From an uncultured Bacteroidales bacterium (lineage in GTDB: Bacteria > Bacteroidota > Bacteroidia > Bacteroidales > Muribaculaceae): 47,077 bases of DNA. The notes under the pieces were generated by a model. The model was not told the origin of the DNA. It saw only the letters and a program-made list of their open reading frames with translations, and did no database searches. Within the stretch, counting starts at the first letter, position 1. Each line of letters starts with the position of its first letter. The position numbers and the translations under genes were made by a program. Location: the NCBI GenBank assembly GCA_902782465.1, contig CACZNH010000030.1, forward strand, positions 1 to 47,077. Reading direction: 5' to 3'. Positions 41,151 to 47,077 of the stretch are shown here, one piece after another.

Positions 41151-41216
41151 TAGGCTTTAGGATTGCGGATACCACCTAAAGCCTAATGCCTAACACCTAA
41201 AGCCTAAAACCTAATC
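41151..41216. repeat. Heptamer array supplying the GH125 stop codon (array 12)
   Basis: CCTAAAG, CCTAATG, CCTAACA and CCTAAAA units lie around ATTGCGGATACCA (41162-41174), with short inverted arms AGGCTTTAGG/CCTAAAGCCT. The stop TAG of the mannosidase gene is the first TAG of the array. Confidence 0.92.
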
Positions 41217-42668
41217 CAAGCAGTGTACAAGCAGGTCGGTCTTACCCTGGTCGATGAGGTGGATGACCAGCTCGCCGAACAGGGTGTTCTGCCAAGCGAA
41301 CCAGGCACGGGTGTAGCGTGTGGGGTCATCCTTGTGGAACGACTCGTGCATGAAGCCCATGCCGGCGTCGGTAGTGAGCAGTTGGCGCATGCACCAAGAG
41401 ATTTCCTCATCGTTGTCGGCGGTGAAGGCCTTCATCATGATGCTCATGGGCCAGATGAGGTTATAGGCCGTGTGGGCACCACCGATGCCCTCACAGGCCT
41501 TGCCCTTGAAGAAGCAGGGGTTGTCCTCGCTCCACACAAAGCGGCGCGTGTTGCGGTAGATGGGGTCATCCATGGGTACGTCGCCCAGATAGCCCATCGC
41601 CAACAGGCTGGGCACATTGGCGTCATCGGCCAGCACGCGGCCGCCCCAGCCGTCCACCTCGTAGGCGTAAATTTTGCCGTACTTGGGATGGTCCACGATG
41701 GCATACTTGTGCAAGGCATCCTCCACCTCCTGGGCCAAGGCGCGGCACTCACCGGCCAGCGCAGTGTTGCGGTTCACCTTCTCGAGGATTTCGCCCGCCT
41801 TGCGCAGCGAGCTCACCGCCATGAAGTTGCTGGGCACCAGGAAAGGCAGCACCGTGGCATCGTCGCTGGGACGGAAACACGACACAATCAGTCCCACTGG
41901 GTTGACGGGAGGTCCCCAGCCATACCATGTGAGCGACGACTTGGCGTCGATGTCGCGGCGCATGAACTTGTACGGTCCCTTGTCGCCGTTCTTGCGCTGT
42001 TGCTCCTTGAAGGTGCGCAGCACAGCCTGCATTGCCTCGACCCATAGGTCACCAAAGATGCTGTCATCGCCCGTGATGAGCCAGTACTCATAGGCGAGCC
42101 TGATGGGATAGCACAACGAGTCGATCTCATACTTGCGCTCGTGCAGCTCGGGCTTCATGTCGGTCAGGTCGCTCTCCCACTGACTGCCCGTCGGTCCGTC
42201 ATTGAAGGCGTTGGCATAGGGGTCGAGCACGATGCACTTCAACTGCCGCAGGATCACGCCGCGCAGCATGTGGCGCAGTTTCTCGTCCTTCTTGGCATAC
42301 TTGACGTAGGGCCACACCTGGGCACCGCTGTCACGCAACCACATCGCGTGGATGTCGCCCGTATAGACAAAGGTGTCGTCCTCACCGTCCTCGTCCAGGC
42401 GGTAATGCACCGTGCTATCAAGCGTGTTGGGGAAGCAGTTCTCAAACATCCACGCCAGGCGCGGGTTGCTCTTGATCTTCTTGAGCACTTCCTGGATGCG
42501 CTTCTCGATGATGGCGCTGGTGAACAGCCGCTCCTCAACGGGCGGTCGTTTGGTGACGTAGGTCGTCGCATCACTCACCACCGTGGTGTAACGCGGATGC
42601 ACGTCGGCAGCGGCAGGCAGCACAGCCACCACCGCCACAATCGTTAATATCAAATGTCTCAATTTCAT
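41211..42668 (-). CDS. GH125 exo-alpha-1,6-mannosidase, secreted
   Basis: The 485-residue protein has a signal peptide (MKLRHLILTIVAVVAVLPAAA) and the GH125 (alpha/alpha)6 barrel pattern: HAMWLRDSGAQVWPYVKYAK, ESDLTDMKPELHERKYEIDS, LTWYGWGPPVNPVGLIVSCF and NPCFFKGKACEGIGGAHTAY. GH125 enzymes remove terminal alpha-1,6-mannose from N-glycans or yeast mannan without a metal ion. Full length for the family. No PUL (SusC/D) genes are adjacent. It has a perfect promoter and its stop codon lies in repeat array 12. Confidence 0.95.
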   Translation of the reverse strand: MKLRHLILTIVAVVAVLPAAADVHPRYTTVVSDATTYVTKRPPVEERLFTSAIIEKRIQEVLKKIKSNPRLAWMFENCFPNTLDSTVHYRLDEDGEDDTFVYTGDIHAMWLRDSGAQVWPYVKYAKKDEKLRHMLRGVILRQLKCIVLDPYANAFNDGPTGSQWESDLTDMKPELHERKYEIDSLCYPIRLAYEYWLITGDDSIFGDLWVEAMQAVLRTFKEQQRKNGDKGPYKFMRRDIDAKSSLTWYGWGPPVNPVGLIVSCFRPSDDATVLPFLVPSNFMAVSSLRKAGEILEKVNRNTALAGECRALAQEVEDALHKYAIVDHPKYGKIYAYEVDGWGGRVLADDANVPSLLAMGYLGDVPMDDPIYRNTRRFVWSEDNPCFFKGKACEGIGGAHTAYNLIWPMSIMMKAFTADNDEEISWCMRQLLTTDAGMGFMHESFHKDDPTRYTRAWFAWQNTLFGELVIHLIDQGKTDLLVHCLD

Positions 42669-42692
42669 AATCTATATTTTTGGTTTCTGCCA

Positions 42693-42723
42693 CAAAGATA
42701 GCAACATTTACCCAAAAGGCAAA
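42693..42723 (-). promoter_or_regulatory. Promoter of the GH125 gene
   Basis: TTTG (42720-42723), 19 bases, TATCTTTG (42693-42700) on the minus strand is a full consensus match, 25 bases before the start codon. Confidence 0.8.
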
Positions 42724-42742
42724 CCCCGTTGAACGAAAAAAC

Positions 42743-42783
42743 CGTCTTGCGGCATCCCGACAAAAGCAGGTTGCCGCAAGACG
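42743..42783 (-). terminator. Terminator after the FISUMP coding sequence
   Basis: A 12-bp stem (CGTCTTGCGGCA with its inverse) and a 17-base loop are followed on the minus strand by GGTTTTTTCG. It lies 38 bases past the stop at 42821. This suggests that the transcript originally extended through the FISUMP part. Confidence 0.85.
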
Positions 42784-42820
42784 CTATAGATGGGTGTTAT
42801 CCCACATAGGGAAAAGATTG

Positions 42821-43393
42821 TTACTGCGAGACGCGCACGGGACGCACGGCAAACCCGTAGCCGCGGTCGTTGCTGCCACTGTACACGTCTCCGGAATTGA
42901 AGTTCAGGCTGCACGCGTAGTACGGGTAGCTAGAGCCGAGCGTGCGCAACCAATAGTTGCCCCATAAGCCCGCGTAGTAGAGCGAGCTGTCGTAGCGGAC
43001 GCCCGCGGCGGGCAAGAACAACGAGTTCCCGTTAGGACCGGTCACCAGGTAGCCGTTCACGCCGTTCTGGGTCGTCCATGTCCAGGTGCACTTGGTCCGC
43101 AATTCTGTCTGTTGGTCATAAGTCGGCATGCGCCAGTTCTCGCCCCAGTTGACATAGGCGGCATCGTCCTCGGGAACCAACTCCGTCTTGTTGTCAACCG
43201 TGCCGTTACTACTATTGGTACAGTACTTCGTCAGCGTGGTATTGGTGCCATTGCACCACTTATAGGTGGACCAGTTATATACATCCTTGGGCTCCACCTC
43301 TCCCCAGGCGAAGTAGTCGCCGTACTCCTCGGGGCTGCTTGCACCCACGTTGCAGGTCGCCCACAGCGTGCCGCTAGTCAGGCCCAGGTCAAC
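42821..43393 (-). pseudogene. FISUMP domain, cut off from the LRR-dockerin gene by an in-frame TAG
   Basis: Directly after the TAG at 43394-43396, in the same frame, the sequence continues VDLGLTSGTLWATCNVGASS and ends RGYGFAVRPVRVSQ. This is a complete Fibrobacter succinogenes major paralogous (FISUMP) domain of about 190 residues, with YGDYFAWGEVEPKDVYNWS, NWRMPTYDQQTELR and LFLPAAGVR. Family members usually read HEYVDLGL at this junction; here it reads HE-stop-VDLGL, so a single base change from a Tyr codon explains the stop. Without the upstream part it has no start or signal peptide; a GTG at 43346-43348 would give a truncated domain. Confidence 0.85.
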
Positions 43394-46300
43394 CTACTCG
43401 TGTGCATCCGAGGGGTCATCGTCCCATGTGCCGCTCAACAGGTAGTCAATCAGGGCAGTCACGTCGGCGATGTTCACGGTGCCACTCTGGTCGCAGTCGG
43501 CGGCTTCCAGGTTGACGCCCGCGGTGCTGCCGTTCAACAGGTAGTCGATGAGGGCGGTCACGTCGGCTATGTTCACATTGCCGTCACCATCCACGTCACC
43601 ACGGACGAAGGTATTCTCGCTCAATGCCACATTGTCCACGGCAAAGTAGTCTCCCTCGGCATTGACACTGCTGTCCTTGGTATAGGTCCACACCAGAGTA
43701 TGGGTGCCAGCGGGCAAGACAACCGAATAGACTTCCCAGTCGTTCTGAATGGCACCATAAGTAAATTGAGACACCCCGTCAACCGAGAAAATACATTTAT
43801 CATAATTGGTGCCTTCGCCCCACGCTTTGTACTCAAACGAGAGGGTGGAGCTACAGGTGGCGGTCACGGTAGCGGTCAGCGACGAGCTGCTGCTGGCAAC
43901 ACCCGCATTGCCCGACTGGCCATAAAGGCGATTACCATCGGTCAACACTGTCCATGGATAATCCCCGGTTGACGAGAAATTGATATTACCACCAGCGATA
44001 TTGAGGGCTTCGTTAAGATAACCGCTACTGGTGATGTCAACCCAGTTGGAGCCATCATACTTCTTGGGATTCCAATACTTGGCCTGTGCTGTGCTCAGGT
44101 GAGAGGCGTTAAACACGTTACCCTCGCTGGTATTATATAGGGCATAGAGGGTGCCTGGGCTGCTGCTGGAGTACGTGGGCAGGCTGTTGACCAGTGTGGT
44201 CATATCTGCAGCAGAGATCTGGTTCTGGTGGCAATAGAGGTGCTTCAAAGCTGTGCAGCCTTGCACATAAAGCGATGTCAGCTTGTTGGAACTGCAATCC
44301 AACCTTTGCAGCTTAGTGTTGTTGTTAACGTTCAGTGCCGTCAACTGGTTGGAATAGCATTCAAGTCTGGTCAGGTTAGTCAATGACGACACATTCAGCG
44401 ACGTCAGTTGATTGTTCCAGCAGATCAGCTGGGTCAACGCCGTGTTATCCGACAAGTCGAGTGACGACAATTTGTTGCTGTTGCAACTGAGCGTCGTCAA
44501 CGCCGGGCAGGAGTAGATGTTGAGGCTTGTCAACGCACTGTTGCCCGAGATTGTGGCGGTGGTCATCGATGAGTTGTTTCGTAGGGAGACAAATGTCAGT
44601 GCGCTGTTGCCCGTGATCGTAGCGGTGGTCAACAACGAATTGGTCTGGGCTTCGACGTGGGACAACTTCGTCTTATTGGTCAGAGTCAGCGAGGTGAGCT
44701 TGTTACTATAACAGTAAAGCTTCTGGAGGTTGTTCATGCTGTTGCAGGCACTCAGGTCAGTCAATGCACAACTAAAGCATTGCAGTTCGGTGATGGCGGT
44801 GCAGTTGGCCAAGCCAGTGATAGTCGCCAAATTGTAATTGTAGCAGCAATTAAGTGTTTGTAGCGCCGTGTTGCCTGTCACGTTCAACGTGGTTAACTTG
44901 TCAAGGGAACAAGTCAGCGCCGTCAGCGCCGTGCAGTTGCGGACATCGAGCGTGGTCAATGCGCTGTTGCTGTAGATGTTGGCGGTGGTCAACGAAGGGT
45001 TATTATAGCAATAAACCTCCGTCAGTTTGCTCTTGTTAGTCAGTGTGAGTTGGGTAATCTTGGTGCCATAACAGTGCAGTTTCTCCAGGTTACTCAGGCT
45101 ATTGCAACCACCCAGGTCGCTGATGCTGGTATTGTAGCAATAGATTTCCTTCAACGCCGTGCATCGATACAGGTCTGTGATATACGGCAGGCTGGAGTTG
45201 CCATAGCAGGACAAGTAATTCAGTGCTGTGCAGCCCGACACGCTGATCGCATTCAGATTGTTATTGGGGCAGTAGAGCGTGGTCAGCACCGGGCAGTTGG
45301 TGCTGGTGAGCGTGGTCAACGCGCTGTTGCCGTAGATGCTGACGGTGGTCAGTTGCGGGTTGTCGTAGCAATAGACCTCGGTCAGTTTGCTCTTGCTGGT
45401 CAGCGTGAGCGAAGAAATCTTGGTGTTAGAGCAGTACAGTGTCTCAAGATTGGAAAAGCTGTTCACGGCATTTAGGTTAGTGATAGCGGTGCTGTAGCAA
45501 TAGATTTTCTTCAACGCCGTACAGTTGTCCAAGCCGGTGATAGATGACAGGTTGCTGTTATCACTACAGCTCAGATAGGTCATTGCCGTGTTGCCTGTCA
45601 CGTTGAGCGTGGTCAGAGAAGAGTTGCCAGTACAGTAGAGGCTCGTCAGCGACGTGCAGTTGCTGCAATCGACGCTGGTGAGATACGATTTATTGCTCAC
45701 TGTCAGGCCTGTCAGCTTGGTGTTGTAGCATCTGAGCAATCTGAGCTTGGAGAGGTTGCTCAGAGCAAGTGAGGTGATGCCCGTTTGGTAGCAGATGAGC
45801 GTCTCCAGGTTGGTGCAGCTGCCGATGCTCAGCGAGGTGAGATTGGTGTTCGGGGCGCAGTCCAGATAGTACAACGCAGTGTTGCTGTTCAGGTTGAGCG
45901 TGGTGAACAAGTTGTTGTAGCAGTAGAGGGTCCTGAGGGCGGTGAGCTTCTCGATGCCCGTCATGTTGCTAATGTCCTTGTCGGCCACGTTGAGCGAAGT
46001 GAGGTTGTTGAGTTCGCTCTGGGTAAGGTAGCCCTTGGGATAAAGCGAGAGCATGGCGTCGCGGAAGTTGACGTCGGGGAAGTTGGTCGAGTTCAGCAGC
46101 AGGGCATAGTTGCTGGTGATAACGATGTCCTTGTTATAGACCTTGCTGCCGCTGACCACGATAGACTCGCTGGAACTGCTAAATACAGCGTCACTGGGAG
46201 AAGCGATGGCATTGCCGTTGGTGAAACTCATACCTTTGATCTGGCGTGTAACAGGATAACTGCTGCTGCCAGTGGCCTTGAGTGTGACATCGCAGCTGCT

Positions 46301-46894
46301 ACCAAAAGACACGTTTTTTAGGCCAAGTAGGGAACTCTGCGCACCAGTGACGATAGCTGTGACATTGTAGAAATTGATATAGTCCGTTGTCGCCGGATCA
46401 GATGAGGTGGCGTTCCAGCTGCCATGCCCGGCGATGGCACCGTTCTTCGGGCCCTTGATGTTGAACGTGCCGGGACCCTGGATCCACAGCGTGGTGTTGT
46501 CACGCACATAGATGGCGCCGTCACCGGTGCTCTCCAAGTTGACGGTCACACCGCTGGCGGCCTCCAGATAGTTGGTGCCGCCGGACTGGTCGCGGATGAC
46601 GCGCCCCTCAGCGGTGAGGTAGCAGGTGCCGACAAACTTCACGGTCAGCCCATTGTTGCTCCTGTTGTGGATGCAGTAGTTGCTGCTGCCGGTGCGGGTC
46701 ATGGTGACGTTGGTCAGCGTTAGCGTGTTGGTCGATTTGGTATAGGTGACCGTGCCGCTCGTGATGCAACTGGCAGTGATGGTTTGGTCTTTGTCACATT
46801 TGACATCGACACCGCCCACGTTGATGGGGGTGGCGGCTTGTGACGCCAGTGTAGCCAGCAGCACCGTCAAGAAAAAAGTCAAGAATCTGTTCAT
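43394..46894 (-). CDS. Secreted leucine-rich-repeat protein with dockerin; truncated before FISUMP
   Basis: The 1166-residue protein has a signal peptide (1-20), an N-terminal beta-rich domain (about 21-260) and a long LRR region (about 290-955). The repeats follow patterns such as LTTLNVTGNTAL and LYCYSNKLTSLTL with Cys in the strand. A choice-of-anchor/MAM-like beta-sandwich follows (about 975-1095, WTYTKDSSVNAEGDYFAVDN). A dockerin pair lies at 1098-1157 (DVDGDGNVNIADVTALIDYL; DCDQSGTVNIADVTALIDYL), then DDDPSDAHE and the TAG. It is a surface or secreted binding protein of unknown ligand. The natural product probably continued into the FISUMP domain. A -7 box TAAATTTG lies at 46981-46988. 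Confidence 0.88.
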   Translation of the reverse strand: MNRFLTFFLTVLLATLASQAATPINVGGVDVKCDKDQTITASCITSGTVTYTKSTNTLTLTNVTMTRTGSSNYCIHNRSNNGLTVKFVGTCYLTAEGRVIRDQSGGTNYLEAASGVTVNLESTGDGAIYVRDNTTLWIQGPGTFNIKGPKNGAIAGHGSWNATSSDPATTDYINFYNVTAIVTGAQSSLLGLKNVSFGSSCDVTLKATGSSSYPVTRQIKGMSFTNGNAIASPSDAVFSSSSESIVVSGSKVYNKDIVITSNYALLLNSTNFPDVNFRDAMLSLYPKGYLTQSELNNLTSLNVADKDISNMTGIEKLTALRTLYCYNNLFTTLNLNSNTALYYLDCAPNTNLTSLSIGSCTNLETLICYQTGITSLALSNLSKLRLLRCYNTKLTGLTVSNKSYLTSVDCSNCTSLTSLYCTGNSSLTTLNVTGNTAMTYLSCSDNSNLSSITGLDNCTALKKIYCYSTAITNLNAVNSFSNLETLYCSNTKISSLTLTSKSKLTEVYCYDNPQLTTVSIYGNSALTTLTSTNCPVLTTLYCPNNNLNAISVSGCTALNYLSCYGNSSLPYITDLYRCTALKEIYCYNTSISDLGGCNSLSNLEKLHCYGTKITQLTLTNKSKLTEVYCYNNPSLTTANIYSNSALTTLDVRNCTALTALTCSLDKLTTLNVTGNTALQTLNCCYNYNLATITGLANCTAITELQCFSCALTDLSACNSMNNLQKLYCYSNKLTSLTLTNKTKLSHVEAQTNSLLTTATITGNSALTFVSLRNNSSMTTATISGNSALTSLNIYSCPALTTLSCNSNKLSSLDLSDNTALTQLICWNNQLTSLNVSSLTNLTRLECYSNQLTALNVNNNTKLQRLDCSSNKLTSLYVQGCTALKHLYCHQNQISAADMTTLVNSLPTYSSSSPGTLYALYNTSEGNVFNASHLSTAQAKYWNPKKYDGSNWVDITSSGYLNEALNIAGGNINFSSTGDYPWTVLTDGNRLYGQSGNAGVASSSSSLTATVTATCSSTLSFEYKAWGEGTNYDKCIFSVDGVSQFTYGAIQNDWEVYSVVLPAGTHTLVWTYTKDSSVNAEGDYFAVDNVALSENTFVRGDVDGDGNVNIADVTALIDYLLNGSTAGVNLEAADCDQSGTVNIADVTALIDYLLSGTWDDDPSDAHE

Positions 46895-46980
46895 AATGAA
46901 AAATGATTTTATTGGTTAATATTGAATTGACGATCTTATAGGGTCTGCACCTCATGATGCCCTCATGGGTTTCTATCCCG

Positions 46981-46988
46981 CAAATTTA
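46981..46988 (-). promoter_or_regulatory. Probable -7 box of the LRR-dockerin gene
   Basis: TAAATTTG on the minus strand fits TAnnTTTG. No good -33 element is seen. The leader would be about 85 bases. Confidence 0.45.
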
Positions 46989-47077
46989 GATATAATTCCC
47001 GATTTATAGACCAGTCGAGATAAAAAAGGTGAACAAATTGCCCCGAACGTAACCATTAGACGGAAACCATACAGAAA

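Noticed and set aside
43394-43396. Stop codon recoding (selenocysteine or pyrrolysine type) at the TAG
   Set aside because: Selenocysteine uses TGA, and the expected residue at this site is Tyr. TAG is used as a normal stop by several genes in the window. A nonsense change, error or simple readthrough is more economical.
44200-46000. Regular repeats that could suggest a CRISPR array
   Set aside because: The repeats encode leucine-rich repeats in one long frame and vary in sequence; there are no constant direct repeats with unique spacers.

Overview
The window is chromosomal DNA of a Bacteroidales bacterium, most likely a gut or oral relative of Prevotellaceae or Muribaculaceae. The signs are C10 (streptopain-type) proteases, a T9SS-like C-terminal sorting domain, a FISUMP domain, DUF4954, the eight-gene MoxR/Bat aerotolerance cluster, a PG0541-type protein beside an RND pump, and recurrent Bacteroidetes promoters (TTTG, 19-20 bases, TAnnTTTG). 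Shine-Dalgarno sequences are mostly absent. Most of the window is GC-rich; 33.2-35.9 kb and the gene at 37306-37944 are clearly more AT-rich. The family assignment is an inference.

Layout. 1-3463: end of a dispersed repeat, then a secreted C10 protease with a dockerin. 3683-6325: YitT membrane protein, small holin-like membrane protein, thymidine kinase and a Dabb protein. 6510-7907: ribosomal operon rpsF-rpsR-rplI. 8160-17610: moxR, DUF58, BatD-like membrane gene, batA, batB, batC, batD, batE and a PAP2 phosphatase, all on the plus strand. 17658-17734: tRNA-Met. 17909-24485: efflux operon read leftwards as TetR, TolC-type channel, membrane-fusion lipoprotein, RND pump, PG0541-like protein. 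24709-29259: second C10 protease with repeated Ig/Fn3-type domains. 29600-33041: DUF2461 protein and a membrane pyrophosphatase. 33241-35900: AT-rich block with an orphan periplasmic binding protein, a gene remnant, a secreted hypothetical and a 233-bp MITE-like element. 35921-39073: small hypothetical, PASTA protein, an inserted L,D-transpeptidase-like gene, and an RluD-type pseudouridine synthase. 39186-42668: DUF4954 protein and a GH125 alpha-mannosidase. 42821-46894: LRR-dockerin surface protein separated from its C-terminal FISUMP domain by one in-frame TAG.

How the genes work together. The Bat cluster should build an envelope-associated complex of VWA and TPR proteins controlled by a MoxR ATPase. 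The TetR-RND set is a self-contained tripartite pump with a probable operator in its own promoter. The proteases, LRR protein and mannosidase are secreted or surface proteins used to process host or dietary protein and glycans.

The most unusual content lies between genes. (1) About a dozen gaps are filled with arrays of period-7 repeats, often around a core such as GCGGATG. These arrays abut start and stop codons and supply the stop codons of the DUF58, batD and GH125 genes. (2) A MITE-like element at 35577-35809 has a second, partial copy at 1-93; the only three differences over 73 aligned bases fall in the loops of two predicted hairpins. (3) A probable TAC/TAT to TAG change splits the LRR-dockerin-FISUMP gene.
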